From contig NZ_CP094359.1 of assembly GCF_024396695.1 (NCBI RefSeq), positions 2,658,001 through 2,722,000 on the forward strand: DNA of 64,000 nt, read 5' to 3'. The DNA comes from Acidithiobacillus sp. YTS05. GTDB taxonomy: Bacteria; Pseudomonadota; Gammaproteobacteria; Acidithiobacillales; Acidithiobacillaceae. The notes beneath the pieces are model-generated. The model was not told the origin of the DNA and did no database searches. It saw only the letters and a program-made list of their open reading frames with translations. This document shows positions 1-9,073 of this stretch, in pieces. The position numbers were made by a program, and so were the translations under genes. How positions within the stretch are numbered: the first letter of the stretch is position 1; the number at the start of each line of letters is the position of its first letter.

Positions 1-39
1 GCTAATAAAAATTGGCTAACATCATGCGATGGAGGTAAA

Positions 40-246
40 ATGTCAGAAACATCTATGTCTTCAAGTCTTAAGCACTGTGCCACATGCGAATTTTGGTCTG
101 GACCACGCAAACCAGCCGACAGTTTTATGAAATACGTGCGGTTTGATACGACAGATAAGGCTCAATGTCTAGGAAAGCACAAGGGAACCTCAAAAGCTGG
201 CAGCAATAACTGCTCATCATGGAAAAAATGGGGCGTTCTAAGATGA
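40..246 (+). CDS. Small cysteine-containing protein of unknown function
   Basis: A 68-residue protein starts at an ATG with a strong GGAGG site 5 bases upstream. It has a CATC pair near residue 13, further cysteines around residues 43 and 58, and Trp/Lys-rich C-terminal residues. The spacing CxxC...C...C suggests a small metal-binding fold; this is inference. Small proteins with a CxxCxxW start are often found on plasmids and integrative elements. No function can be assigned. It stands alone; the next gene begins about 130 bases downstream. Confidence 0.6.
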   Translation: MSETSMSSSLKHCATCEFWSGPRKPADSFMKYVRFDTTDKAQCLGKHKGTSKAGSNNCSSWKKWGVLR

Positions 247-376
247 TGAAAAATTAAGACTAAACATCAACTTCTGAACATGATCTTATCGTGCATAGCC
301 ATATCTCTACCACCGTTTTTGAGAATTTGTGCAACATGGCCAATCCCAGCTCGACGGGTCCATGAAGGAGCAGCCC

Positions 377-1291
377 ATGAATCAGACGACGCCCCAGATC
401 GACTCCACTTTTGTGGTCTTCGACGCCAACGGTACAGCTACACCCATGCCGGTGACCCCGGATTTCTGGAACGAGCTGAATCAACGCTTCGGCGACTTCT
501 CCGGCAGGACGCTGGTCTCTAGTTTCCACTTCGCAGAGGACTGGCCGACCTGGGAATGCCATCCCCATGGTGATGAATGGATCGGCCTGCTCGACGGCGA
601 CTTCGAACAGCACATGGACCTGCCAGACGGGCACGACGGGCCGCGCCAGGTGCGATTAAACACGCCTGGGGAGTTTGTCATCGTGCCCAGGGGCGTCTGG
701 CATACCGCCAAGATCCGGGCGCCGAGCACCGCGCTATTCGTCACGCCCGGCGAGGGCACGCTGACGCGCACGGCAGAGCAAATCCCGGCAGCGGCTACGC
801 AGAAGCCAGCCTGCGCGTCCATGTCTCCAGCGCTCAGTACGCTGCGCCTGAACCAGTTGAACCTGGTTTGCCGCGATATCGATGCCACCCTGGCGTTCTA
901 CCGCGCCCTGGGCCTGCCCATCCATGAAGCCCCGCGCGGGGCCGATGGCATCCGTCACGCCAGGGCCAGTCTGCCCGATGGCGTTCTGCTGGAATTCGAC
1001 AACGAAACCCTGGCACGTGTTTACAACGCGGGTTGGCGGCAGCACGCCGCCGACATGCACAGCCAAAGTCGCAGCGTGATCGGCTTCATGCTGGCGACGC
1101 GCGCCGACGTGGATCGGCACTATGCCGCGCTGATCGACGCCGGCTACGCGGGGCGGCAATGCCCCTTCGATGCCTTCTGGGGCGCACGCTATGCCATCGT
1201 GGCCGACCCTGACGGGCGCGATATTGGATTGATGAGTCCACTGGAAGCACAACGCCGGAGCTGGCCACCTATGGATTCTCCCGAGCCATGA
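377..1291 (+). CDS. Two-domain cupin / VOC (glyoxalase-like) protein
   Basis: The protein of 304 residues joins two metal-binding folds. Residues about 20-130 are a cupin: ECHPHGDEW supplies the first His cluster and PRGVWHTAK the second. Residues about 155-295 resemble a VOC/glyoxalase domain, with LNLVCRDIDATLAFYRALG at its start and VADPDGRDIGLM at its end. I chose ATG 377 because AAGGAG lies 6 bases upstream; in-frame ATGs at 329 and 362 lack a comparable site. The substrate is unknown. A rho-independent terminator follows directly, so it is probably monocistronic. Fusion of these two folds is less common than either alone. Confidence 0.75.
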   Translation: MNQTTPQIDSTFVVFDANGTATPMPVTPDFWNELNQRFGDFSGRTLVSSFHFAEDWPTWECHPHGDEWIGLLDGDFEQHMDLPDGHDGPRQVRLNTPGEFVIVPRGVWHTAKIRAPSTALFVTPGEGTLTRTAEQIPAAATQKPACASMSPALSTLRLNQLNLVCRDIDATLAFYRALGLPIHEAPRGADGIRHARASLPDGVLLEFDNETLARVYNAGWRQHAADMHSQSRSVIGFMLATRADVDRHYAALIDAGYAGRQCPFDAFWGARYAIVADPDGRDIGLMSPLEAQRRSWPPMDSPEP

Positions 1292-1296
1292 AATAC

Positions 1297-1329
1297 GCAG
1301 GCCACGAGCCAGTGGCCTGCTTCTTTTTT
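1297..1329 (+). terminator. Rho-independent terminator of the cupin-VOC gene
   Basis: A perfect 9-bp stem (GCAGGCCAC / GTGGCCTGC) with a 6-base loop is followed by TTCTTTTTT. It begins five bases after the stop codon at 1291. Confidence 0.85.
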
Positions 1330-1522
1330 CGACCGTTTTTGAGAGGCACCAAATGGTGAAAATTGTCGCAAGGTAAATCAATGGCTTGAAATTCTCGAAA
1401 TGCTTTCTCGTTATGGAGCCAGAGTTTTCAGCCATGATGATGTGTTTTGAGAACACGATGGTCAGCTTGCTGAACGGCAGCTTCCGCTGCCCTTCCGCAG
1501 TTGAGCCCTGTTGGTCGGCGAG

Positions 1523-2134
1523 TTATTGGATGTGCTGGCCGTTGTTGGTTAATATTTTTTCTGGACTGAAATCGGGAATGTAGAGGTCTGGGATGAGGCA
1601 ATCAGGCTTGGGCGTGCCTGTAGCCTCAAAGAAATGCTTTCTAAGGAGAAGTGATGCTGCATAGGCTGCGTACGCTAATCGGTTCACAATTATTGTCCCA
1701 CCGCCTTCTGTAAAGTGGGCGGTTGATTTACTTGCTGTGATTAGTGCTTCTATCCAAATGTTTTTTAGAGTGTCTGGCTCTAGCTTCGGAGAAAGTATGG
1801 AAATTGCTTTGTTCAGTGGCACCAGTGGTAGATCAAAACTCTCTATAGTTAATGCATAGGATGCATTAACTAAGGTTCCATTATTTAGTTTTATGCCCAA
1901 GAAGTTAAGTACGCTCCTGATGGCCATAATTCCAGAATCAATGAGAGCTCCAAGCACCGGATCCGACTTTTGTCCTTGGATTTCTAAAATACCGATGTTG
2001 ATTGAAAACGACTCAGGCCGAGGGCCTTTCATGAGCACGGAATCACACGCCAGAACACATAATTCCAATGCCGCCAAACGGTGAGGTATATATTCAAGAG
2101 CGAATTGGTTCTTGGTGAAGGAGTTGTGTCCCAT
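1523..2134 (-). CDS. Hypothetical protein, possible integron-cassette gene
   Basis: A 203-residue open frame on the reverse strand with no domain I recognise. It is mostly helical and has no signal peptide or obvious membrane segments. The DNA is clearly more AT-rich than the genes on either side, which suggests a separate origin. Immediately upstream of its ATG lies an attC-like sequence, and beyond that the 3' end of another reverse-strand gene. That layout, gene-attC-gene all in one direction, is typical of integron cassettes. The function is unknown. Confidence 0.6.
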   Translation of the reverse strand: MGHNSFTKNQFALEYIPHRLAALELCVLACDSVLMKGPRPESFSINIGILEIQGQKSDPVLGALIDSGIMAIRSVLNFLGIKLNNGTLVNASYALTIESFDLPLVPLNKAISILSPKLEPDTLKNIWIEALITASKSTAHFTEGGGTIIVNRLAYAAYAASLLLRKHFFEATGTPKPDCLIPDLYIPDFSPEKILTNNGQHIQ

Positions 2135-2160
2135 ATGTTTTCCCAGGTTCTAGCGTTGAC

Positions 2161-2204
2161 GCCTAACGTTTGAGTTATATGTCACTTCGCGGGCGTGAAC
2201 GATA
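2161..2204 (-). repeat. Degenerate attC-like integron recombination site
   Basis: Read on the reverse strand, this segment ends in ATAACTCAAACGTTAGGC, matching the GTTRRRY end and adjoining conserved box of many attC sites. A CGTTCACGCCC arm and a short TCAC/GTGA stem precede it. The opposite RYYYAAC end is not convincing, so the site is partial or decayed. It sits exactly between two reverse-strand coding regions, as an attC would. Confidence 0.4.
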
Positions 2205-2219
2205 AGAAATCCTTTATGG

Positions 2220-2441
2220 CTAAAACTCTAATGGCTTCTGAGTCTTTGTCGGAGAGAGGTATTTTACAAACTCTTCAAATAATGCAACTTGCTCCGCAAG
2301 ATCAACGTCGGTATACACCATTACTGGGATGCCGAGTTCTTTAAAGAAAACCTTCAGCTTCTTCAATTCTTTCTCGAAGTTCGCCTTGGCTTCATCATTA
2401 ATTTCCTTTTGACTCTCCCCTTTTCTGTCCGCAAATGTATC
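2220..2441 (-). pseudogene. 3' fragment of a hypothetical gene
   Basis: The reverse strand reads as good protein up to a TAG at 2220-2222. The end contains KKLKVFFKELGIPVMVYTDV and later FVKYLSPTKTQKPLEF. No start codon or ribosome-binding site is evident, and coding character fades near 2441, so this is the C-terminal part of a truncated gene. The family was not recognised. The attC-like sequence follows its stop. From 2442 to the motif at 2631 I see no gene. Confidence 0.45.
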
Positions 2442-2630
2442 ATGACTGCGGCGTCTGTCAAGGCAGCGTCGGTCGAACGGTTTCTGGTCGGCCGCCGGTG
2501 AGCCTGTCCGCTGCGAGCTACAGAGCCGGTTGCTAATGCCGCCTGATGATGGTTCGGCGCAGGCGACCCTTTTTGCTCTCCGGATACCCGCGAGATCTGC
2601 CGCCCTCAGGATCCATCCGCAAGCCCCTAC

Positions 2631-2656
2631 CTATCCCCTTTTGGTCTGGCTATACC
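2631..2656 (+). promoter_or_regulatory. 26-bp transfer-operon motif, copy 1
   Basis: CTATCCCC, then TTTTGG, then GGCTATACC, in a span of exactly 26 bp. The same span recurs at 38717, 42549 and 49982, always just upstream of conjugation genes. It ends 28 bases before the first gene of the trbB unit. The TATACC end could be a -10 element, but no good -35 hexamer lies 17 bp upstream. An element-specific promoter or activator site is inferred. Confidence 0.6.
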
Positions 2657-2684
2657 AGAGCAGGACGATGAACAGGAGGGGCCC

Positions 2685-3152
2685 ATGCCCACGGTATTCG
2701 GACAAGTAAAGCTCATCGGTTGTTATGCCGACCGTATCGAGAAGGAATCCCGGGAGAAGCGTGTCTCCCGGGCCGCCTTGATCACGGATTATGCGCTTCG
2801 CGGCATCGAGGCGGCCAACGCGGCGGGAGACGGTGATCTACGTAGTTTCGAGCGGCGCATGTCCGCAACAATCCTGGCGCTCCGGGGGGATGTGGAGGCC
2901 GTGCAGGCCGAGTTGGACACCCTCACGGCCATGTTCGACATGTTCGTCAAACTCATGCTGCTGCACCTGCCGGAGCCGGTTCTCGATGAGGCGGAGGCCG
3001 TCCGGTCCTCTGCGCTGACTCGCTACGAGCGGTTCCTGACGCAGGTGGCCCAGATGGGATTCGACGGGGACCGGCCCCGGGCGTTGCGCCGGATCGCCCG
3101 GCTGCTGGAGCAGCGCATCGCGATTGAAGACGAGAACCCGACGGAGGAATGA
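2685..3152 (+). CDS. Putative DNA-binding conjugation accessory protein
   Basis: A 155-residue protein starting the trbB transcription unit, with AGGAGG 8-9 bases before the ATG. The N-terminus (VKLIGCYADRIEKES, then a basic helix and TDYALRGIE) has the pattern of a ribbon-helix-helix domain. The remainder is helical with coiled-coil character around residues 50-95. Its stop is 3 bases from the trbB start, so it is probably co-transcribed with it. A relaxosome or regulatory role is an inference from fold and context; I do not recognise the exact family. Confidence 0.55.
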   Translation: MPTVFGQVKLIGCYADRIEKESREKRVSRAALITDYALRGIEAANAAGDGDLRSFERRMSATILALRGDVEAVQAELDTLTAMFDMFVKLMLLHLPEPVLDEAEAVRSSALTRYERFLTQVAQMGFDGDRPRALRRIARLLEQRIAIEDENPTEE

Positions 3153-3155
3153 CCC

Positions 3156-4109
3156 GTGACGCTGCACGCCATCGACAAAGCCAAGGTCGAGGCCCATTCC
3201 CGGCTGATCGAGCAGATGCGCCGGATTCTGGGAGAGAATATCTGCGCGGTTTTCGACGACCCATCCTCCGTCGAGATCATGCTGAACGACGACGGAAGGA
3301 TCCTGGTGGAGCGGCATGGGCACGGGATCACCGAACTGACCCGTATGAATCCGGCCAAGGCGCTCAACTTCCTGGCCCTCATGGCGTCCTGGCGGGAAAC
3401 GGTGGTGGACCGGAACCGGCCCATCGTCGAGGGGGCGATGCCCGACGAGTTCCGCCGGGCTCGCTTCGCAGGCTGCATCCCGCCTCTGACGCCCATGCCG
3501 ACGTTCTCCATCCGCCTGCCCACGACCAAGATCTTCACCCTGGAGGACTATGTGCACGCCGGCATTCTGTCCCCGGATCAACGGGATCGTCTGACCGAAG
3601 ACTTGGATAGCCGCAAGAACATCCTGGTGAGCGGCGGGACCGGTTCGGGCAAGACCACCCTGCTCAATGCCATGTCCGATCACATCGCCCGCGTTTCCGG
3701 TCTGGATCAGCGCATTGTTATCATCGAAGACACACGGGAGATCGTTTGCAATGCCCCCAACACCGTGCAGATGCTGACGGACCCGGACGCCAATATCGAC
3801 ATGACGCGCCTCCTGAAACTGACCTTGCGCTACCGTCCGGACCGCATCTTTGTGGGTGAAGTGCGCGACGGCGCCGCTTTGGCCCTGCTCAAGGCCTGGA
3901 ACACCGGCCACCCCGGGGGGCTGGCCACTCTGCACGCGAATGACCCGGAAGCCGCACTGGTCCGTCTGGACCAGCTTTGCCAGGAGGCGGGGGTACCGTC
4001 CCAGACCGCCTTGATCCGGGAAGCCGTGGACGTGGTGATTCAGATCCGGCGCGAATCTGCCCACCCGGTAGGCCGGGTGGTTTCCGATATCGTTTGTTTC
4101 GATCAGTGA
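3156..4109 (+). CDS. trbB: TrbB, VirB11-family conjugation ATPase
   Basis: A 317-residue secretion ATPase of the VirB11/TrbB family, a hexameric cytoplasmic motor that powers pilus assembly and DNA transfer. The Walker A motif GGTGSGKTT is at residues 160-168. An Asp box-like IIEDTREI and the Walker B/His region (DRIFVGEVRDGAA, GGLATLHAND) follow in the normal order. Length is normal for TrbB. It follows the small gene at 2685 with a 3-base gap. The Tn7-like transposon lies in the next gene downstream, so trbB is now physically separated by 34 kb from trbC. Confidence 0.93.
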   Translation: MTLHAIDKAKVEAHSRLIEQMRRILGENICAVFDDPSSVEIMLNDDGRILVERHGHGITELTRMNPAKALNFLALMASWRETVVDRNRPIVEGAMPDEFRRARFAGCIPPLTPMPTFSIRLPTTKIFTLEDYVHAGILSPDQRDRLTEDLDSRKNILVSGGTGSGKTTLLNAMSDHIARVSGLDQRIVIIEDTREIVCNAPNTVQMLTDPDANIDMTRLLKLTLRYRPDRIFVGEVRDGAALALLKAWNTGHPGGLATLHANDPEAALVRLDQLCQEAGVPSQTALIREAVDVVIQIRRESAHPVGRVVSDIVCFDQ

Positions 4110-4119
4110 GGATTAGCCC

Positions 4120-4293
4120 ATGTGGTACGCTCTTGCTCCAGAACTCCAGATTCCGGTGGTTCCGGTAATATCGGTCCCGGTGGTGTTGCATCGGAGTCCG
4201 CCGGTAAGGCCCAAGCCAAGTGTCTCTTTCTTTTCCGATCCCCCCGCGACCTTTTTCTTTGACGTGCGGCTACCGGCCAGCTATCGCGTCAGT
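4120..4293 (+). pseudogene. 5' part of a transfer-operon gene split by the Tn7-like element
   Basis: The frame opens at ATG 4120, 11 bases after trbB, and reads 58 codons (start MWYALAPELQIPVVPV, end LPASYRVS) up to the transposon boundary. Within the transposon it would stop after one more residue. Joining codon AGT 4291-4293 to GAG 38487 continues in frame to the TGA at 38708, giving a 131-residue product. The original gene was therefore intact before insertion. Proline-rich N-terminus; family not firmly recognised. Confidence 0.8.
4289..4293. repeat. Target-site duplication TCAGT, tns side
   Basis: TCAGT directly precedes the TGTTAAC terminus and matches 38482-38486. Tn7 family insertion gives 5-bp duplications. 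Confidence 0.93.
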
Positions 4294-4380
4294 TGTTAAC
4301 GGACAATAGAGTATCATCCTGGACAATAGAGTTTCATCCCGAACAATAAAGTATCATCCTCGACAATAGAGTGCCATCCT
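4294..4380. repeat. Transposon right end with four contiguous TnsB boxes
   Basis: After TGTTAAC come four abutting 20-bp repeats at 4301, 4321, 4341 and 4361 of the form GGACAATAGAGTATCATCCT with 2-4 differences each. In Tn7 the right end, next to tnsA, has four adjoining TnsB sites. These are therefore probable TnsB binding sites, and they also overlap the region that should hold the tns promoter. Confidence 0.9.
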
Positions 4381-4441
4381 GACCTTGCGCTCCAGAGGTA
4401 GTGGAGTATGCTTGCCTAATGATCAGCTAGGAGAGGATGCC

Positions 4442-5278
4442 TTGGCACGCCAACGCTACGGTATCGACGAAGACCGGATCGCACGCCTCCAAAAGGAGGG
4501 ACGTGGTCAGGGGCGTGGCGCAGGCTACCACCCCTGGCTTACCATCCAAGACGTGCCCTCCCAAGGGCGGTCCCACCGACTCAAGGGCATCAAGACCGGG
4601 CGAGTGCATCACCTGCTCTCGGATATTGAGCGCGATACCTTCCACCTGTTCGATTGGGCAGACGCAGTCACGGACATCCGCGAACAGTTTCCGCTGGATC
4701 GCGACATCACTCGCCGTATTGCGGATGATCTTGGGGTTATCCATCCCCACGACGTTGGCAGCGGCACCCCTCTAGTCATGACCACGGACTTTCTTGTGGA
4801 CACGGTCCACGATGGACGTGTGGTGCAACTGGCGCGAGCGGTAAAACCTGCGGAAGAACTTGAAAAGCCGCGGGTGGTCGAAAAACTGGAGATTGAACGC
4901 CGTTATTGGGCGCAGCAAGGCGTGGATTGGGGCGTCGTCACCGAGCGGGACATCCCGAAAGCGATGGTTCGCAATATCGCCTGGGTTCACAGTTATGCCG
5001 TAATTGACCAGATGAGTCAGCCCTACGACGGCTACTACGATGAGAAAGCAAGGCTGGTGTTACGAGAACTTCCGTCGCACCCGGGGCCTACCCTCCGGCA
5101 ATTCTGCGCCGACATGGACCTGCAGTTTTCCATGTCTGCTGGTGACTGTCTCCTTCTTATCCGCCACTTGCTGGCCACGAAGGCAATCGTCTGTCCTATG
5201 GATGGGCCTACGGACGACTCCAAGCTTTTGCGTCAGTTTCGAGTGGCGGAAGGTGAATCCAGGAGGGCCAGCGGATGA
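4442..5278 (+). CDS. tnsA: TnsA, heteromeric transposase endonuclease subunit
   Basis: TnsA makes the 5' strand cuts at the transposon ends and works with TnsB to give cut-and-paste transposition. The 278-residue protein matches the family length (273 in Tn7). Candidate catalytic residues fall where expected: E63 (SDIERD), D116 (TTDFLVD) and K135 (ARAVKP). Two residues before K135 there is Ala where Tn7 TnsA has Gln. I chose TTG 4442 since AGGAGAGG lies about 6 bases upstream and the protein then begins MARQRYGIDEDRI; the frame is open back to 4385. It overlaps tnsB by 4 bases, so translation is probably coupled. Confidence 0.92.
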   Translation: MARQRYGIDEDRIARLQKEGRGQGRGAGYHPWLTIQDVPSQGRSHRLKGIKTGRVHHLLSDIERDTFHLFDWADAVTDIREQFPLDRDITRRIADDLGVIHPHDVGSGTPLVMTTDFLVDTVHDGRVVQLARAVKPAEELEKPRVVEKLEIERRYWAQQGVDWGVVTERDIPKAMVRNIAWVHSYAVIDQMSQPYDGYYDEKARLVLRELPSHPGPTLRQFCADMDLQFSMSAGDCLLLIRHLLATKAIVCPMDGPTDDSKLLRQFRVAEGESRRASG

Positions 5279-7440
5279 GGGGTCTGTCGGTCAACCAATT
5301 GCTGGAATACCCCGATGAAGGGAAGATCGAAAGGATCCTCTGGGTAGATCCCGCGATGAGCGGTCTCTACGCCATCGACATCCATGCGCCGACCGCCATG
5401 CCCGTTTTCCGCGAGGCGGAGGAAATGGAGCGGATGCGCGAGACGGGAGAGTGGCGTGTCACCGAGGCCGATCCCTGGCTGGCGTTCCTGGCCGACGAGG
5501 GCATCCCGGAAGCCTATCGGTCAAAGAGGGACCGCGCCTGGGCCATGATACGCGCGCTGATTTTTGACCAGCCCGCCATCTTCCAGTCCGTTTCCCGAAG
5601 CCGGACGGTCCAGGTAGCGATGGCGGAGACGGGAGCCACGAAGCAGACAATCTACCGCCTTCTGCGCCGCTACTGGCAGCGCGGCATGACGCCGAACACG
5701 CTGCTTCCCGATTACGACCGCTGCGGAGGTCGGGGTAACGAAAAGCCCTCTTCCGGGAAAAAGCGTGGCCGGACTGCGGACAGGGACGATTCGGGCGTCA
5801 ACGTCACGCCACAAATGCGGGAAGTGTTTCGTGCGGTGGTCACCGGGAAATTCGCGAAGAATGATCAGATGGATTTTCGGGCCGCTTATGACGAATTGAT
5901 CGCAAGCGCTTTTTCTGAGCGGGTCATCAATGAGCGGACCGGGCGCCAGGAACTGGTGCCCCGCAAGGACGTCCCCACCCTGAGGCAGTTCCGCTACTGG
6001 TTCGACAAGGACAACGACGTTTTTCGGGTCGACCGCATCCGCCGCACGCCGCGTGTGTACGACAAGGACCGGCGCGCCCTCCTGGGATCGTCGACGGCGG
6101 AAACGGTCGGCCCCGCCTCCCGGTACCAGATCGACGCGACCATCGCGGACGTGTACCTGGTGTCGCGATATGACCGTACAAAGATCGTCGGGCGGCCGGT
6201 GCTGTACATCGTCATCGACGTGTTCAGCCGCATGATCACCGGCGTGTATGTGGGGTTCGAGGGTCCTTCCTGGGTCGGGGCGATGATGGCCTTGTCCAAC
6301 ACCGCCACGGAAAAGGTGGAATATTGCCGCCAGTTCGGCGTCGAGATCGGCGAGGCGGACTGGCCGTGCCAGGCTTTGCCAGACGCTTTGCTCGGCGACC
6401 GGGGAGAGATCGCCGGCAGCGCCATTGAGACCCTCATCAACAACTTCCAGGTGCGGGTGGAAAACGCCGCGCCCTACCGTGCGGACTGGAAGGGCATCGT
6501 CGAGCAGCGATTCCGTCTGATTCCCGCCCGTTTCAAGGCTTATGTTGCCGGCTATGTTGCCCCGGATTTCCAGGAGCGCGGTGCCAGGGACTACCGTCTC
6601 GACGCGACGCTGGATATCGACCAATTCACCCGTATCGTCCTCTACTGTATTCTGTACTACAACAACCAGCACCTTCTTCGGGATTACGAGAAATCGCCCG
6701 ACATGATCGCCGACGGAGTCCAGGCGATCCCATCCGACCTATGGGACTGGGGGATTGCTCATCGAAGCGGTAGCCTGCGCGCCTTCCCTCCAGAACGGGT
6801 GCGATTGAGCCTGCTGCCGAGCGGCGAGGCGACAGTCACGGCCACCGGCATCCGCTATGCCGGCTGCTTCTACAGTTGCCAGAAGGCGATCGAGGAACAC
6901 TGGTTCGAGCGCGCGCGACAACGCGCGCGATGGAAGGTGCGGATCTCCTACGAACCGCGCTGCATGGACGAGATATACCTGCAGGACGAGACGGGACGGG
7001 GCCACTTCATTCCCTGCGCTCTGACCGAAAAGAGTCGGCATCACCAGGGCCGGACGCTATGGGAGATCGACCAAATCCGTCAGGAAGAAAGCCGGGCCGC
7101 GCGCAACCATGAGCGGCAGATTCTGCGCGGCCGCATCAACCTCGCCGAGAACATCAAAGGAATCGTTCAGGAAGCCCAGACCATGCGCGTGGACGCGCCC
7201 GATCCATCCGGCAGCAATCGCCAGCGAACGGGCAGCATCCGCGAAAACCGTCGCGTGGAAAAACGGGAGAACCAGGAACGGGAAGCCTTCCGCCCCGGTC
7301 GGCGCCGGGAGGATGCTTCGGTAAAAGGGGAAATCCTCCCCTTCCCCAAGGGGAATCCGGAGGACGACTACAGTCTGCCGGACATCACGGAGATTCTGCG
7401 CGCGCAGAACGAAGAGCATGGCGATGACGACGCGGGATGA
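5275..7440 (+). CDS. tnsB: TnsB, DDE transposase subunit
   Basis: TnsB binds the 20-bp end repeats and catalyses 3' strand cleavage and joining. The 721-residue protein has the catalytic triad D287 (QIDAT), D375 (LLGDRG) and E410 (GIVEQRF). The 88- and 35-residue spacings equal those of Tn7 TnsB. A helix-turn-helix-like region (TGATKQTIYRLLRRYW) is near residues 120-135. The C-terminal tail is charged, as expected for contact with TnsC. It overlaps tnsA by 4 bases and tnsC by 23 bases. Confidence 0.96.
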   Translation: MRGLSVNQLLEYPDEGKIERILWVDPAMSGLYAIDIHAPTAMPVFREAEEMERMRETGEWRVTEADPWLAFLADEGIPEAYRSKRDRAWAMIRALIFDQPAIFQSVSRSRTVQVAMAETGATKQTIYRLLRRYWQRGMTPNTLLPDYDRCGGRGNEKPSSGKKRGRTADRDDSGVNVTPQMREVFRAVVTGKFAKNDQMDFRAAYDELIASAFSERVINERTGRQELVPRKDVPTLRQFRYWFDKDNDVFRVDRIRRTPRVYDKDRRALLGSSTAETVGPASRYQIDATIADVYLVSRYDRTKIVGRPVLYIVIDVFSRMITGVYVGFEGPSWVGAMMALSNTATEKVEYCRQFGVEIGEADWPCQALPDALLGDRGEIAGSAIETLINNFQVRVENAAPYRADWKGIVEQRFRLIPARFKAYVAGYVAPDFQERGARDYRLDATLDIDQFTRIVLYCILYYNNQHLLRDYEKSPDMIADGVQAIPSDLWDWGIAHRSGSLRAFPPERVRLSLLPSGEATVTATGIRYAGCFYSCQKAIEEHWFERARQRARWKVRISYEPRCMDEIYLQDETGRGHFIPCALTEKSRHHQGRTLWEIDQIRQEESRAARNHERQILRGRINLAENIKGIVQEAQTMRVDAPDPSGSNRQRTGSIRENRRVEKRENQEREAFRPGRRREDASVKGEILPFPKGNPEDDYSLPDITEILRAQNEEHGDDDAG

Positions 7441-9073
7441 CGTGACCGACTTGCCAGAATATCGCGACAACCCCTTCATCGCGCAGTTGCCGCCTCTCTT
7501 GTCGGCGCGCGAAGCCTTGCGGACCATGGCCGCGCCTCCGATCTTCAACGAAAAAGAGCGTGGCTACGCCGCCCACCTCCGGGCGCATTGCGTCCTGCGC
7601 CTGAAGAATTATTTCGAGCCGCTGGAGAACCATCTACAACTGGAAGCGAAGTTCGGCATGCTCCTCCGCCAGGGGTATCTGAGCCGCAATCCCAACACTA
7701 CCGATTATATCCGCCGTCTCCAGGACGGCTACGAGCGGGTTGTCGGGAAGGATCTTGCCGCTGTCCGGCGCCCGATCCGTTCGACGGCGAGCAGCTTTGC
7801 TCTGGTTGGTTGCTCCGGCATCGGCAAGAGCTACGGCATGGCCAGGGTCCTGGAGCTGTATCCGCAAGTCGTCCACCATGCCGAGCCCTTCAGTCTCGAC
7901 CAAGTGGTCTGGCTGAAATTGGATAGTCCCTACAAGGGGTCTCCCAAACAGCTCTGCATCAGCTTTTTCCAGGAGATGGACAATCTATTGGGCACCCGCT
8001 ACCGCGCCCGGTACGGGGCCAGCCGAAGTTCCCTGGACGAGATGATGGTCCAAATGGCGCAAATCGCCAACCTGCACGCCCTGGGCGTACTGATCGTCGA
8101 CGAGATTCAGCATATCAAGGAAGCCCCGGGCACTGGGGCAGACGCCTTGCTGAATTTCCTGGTGACGTTGGTGAACACCATCGGTATCCCGGTGATCGTT
8201 ATCGGCACGCTGGGCGCACTGCCGCTGCTGCAAGGGGACTTCCGCCAGGCGCGCCGCGCCAGTGGTCTGGGAAGTCTGGTCTGGGAGCGCCTGGAAGAAG
8301 GCGCGACCTGGAACCATTTTGTCGATCGCATGTGGATCTATCAGTGGACGCGGGAAGTCTCGCCCCTGACCGGCGAGATCCGCCAAGCGCTCTACGAGGA
8401 AAGTCAGGGCATTGTGGACGTGCTGGTCAACCTTTTCATGATGGCGCAGTTGCGTGCTATCCAACTCGGAGTTCTACGAGGCAGGGCTGAACGTATCGAT
8501 GCGGGCTTGCTGCGCCAAGTCGCGCGCGAGCACCTCCGCCTGATCCATCCCATGATCGATGCGTTGAAGCGCAACGACCGGGAGGCGATCGCCAAGTATG
8601 ATGACATCCGCCCCCTGCATGACCACATTAGGCAAGTATTCGGCGACTCCCTTGCGCGTCTATCCGATCTGCCCTCCACGGCAGCCCGCACGCCCGCCAT
8701 TTCCGCGACGGAAGACGATACCCGTGTGAACGATGATGACGGCCCGATCCTGCGTGCCCTGGAGGATCTGGGGCTGGCCCGCGATATCGCCAAGGTGTTG
8801 TTGGCGGAAGTCCAAGCGGAAAACCAGGGGCTCTCGGCCCTGGACCTCGTGGCAGTCATCTCAACCAGATTGCGCGAACGAGGACCGGAGCAACCGACCG
8901 CCAAGACGCGGCGGCCGACGGCGCGCGACAAAACCGCCAAGGCGCAAGGCCCGTCTGACAAACAAGATCTGAGAATTATTATTGCCGCCGGGAAGAAGGA
9001 TGGGCTGCCCGCCTACGAAGCGCTGCTGGGGGCTGGAGCGATCAAACCACCCATGGTGGATCGCGCAGGGTGA
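7418..9073 (+). CDS. tnsC: TnsC, AAA+ transposition regulator
   Basis: TnsC is the ATP-dependent matchmaker that passes the target signal from TnsD or TnsE to TnsAB and mediates target immunity. At 551 residues it is near the Tn7 length (555). Walker A GCSGIGKS is at residues 131-138 and Walker B VLIVDEIQHI around 224-233. The N-terminus begins inside the end of tnsB, giving a 23-base overlap. The C-terminal 100 residues are variable and charged. Confidence 0.94.
   Translation: MAMTTRDDVTDLPEYRDNPFIAQLPPLLSAREALRTMAAPPIFNEKERGYAAHLRAHCVLRLKNYFEPLENHLQLEAKFGMLLRQGYLSRNPNTTDYIRRLQDGYERVVGKDLAAVRRPIRSTASSFALVGCSGIGKSYGMARVLELYPQVVHHAEPFSLDQVVWLKLDSPYKGSPKQLCISFFQEMDNLLGTRYRARYGASRSSLDEMMVQMAQIANLHALGVLIVDEIQHIKEAPGTGADALLNFLVTLVNTIGIPVIVIGTLGALPLLQGDFRQARRASGLGSLVWERLEEGATWNHFVDRMWIYQWTREVSPLTGEIRQALYEESQGIVDVLVNLFMMAQLRAIQLGVLRGRAERIDAGLLRQVAREHLRLIHPMIDALKRNDREAIAKYDDIRPLHDHIRQVFGDSLARLSDLPSTAARTPAISATEDDTRVNDDDGPILRALEDLGLARDIAKVLLAEVQAENQGLSALDLVAVISTRLRERGPEQPTAKTRRPTARDKTAKAQGPSDKQDLRIIIAAGKKDGLPAYEALLGAGAIKPPMVDRAG

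Noticed and set aside
734..1456. Reverse-strand frame of 240 codons opposite the cupin-VOC gene
   Set aside because: Antisense to two recognisable domains and crosses the terminator.
2289..2501. Forward 70-codon frame
   Set aside because: The reverse strand here reads as a real protein end, which explains the open frame.
2838..4064. Long reverse-strand open frame opposite trbB
   Set aside because: Same reason; trbB on the forward strand has full motifs.
4301..4380. Four tandem 20-bp repeats resembling a CRISPR array
   Set aside because: They abut without spacers, sit at the transposon terminus and recur inverted at the other end, so they are TnsB boxes.
5521..6672. Reverse-strand frame opposite tnsB
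   Set aside because: Antisense shadow; the DDE triad is on the forward strand.
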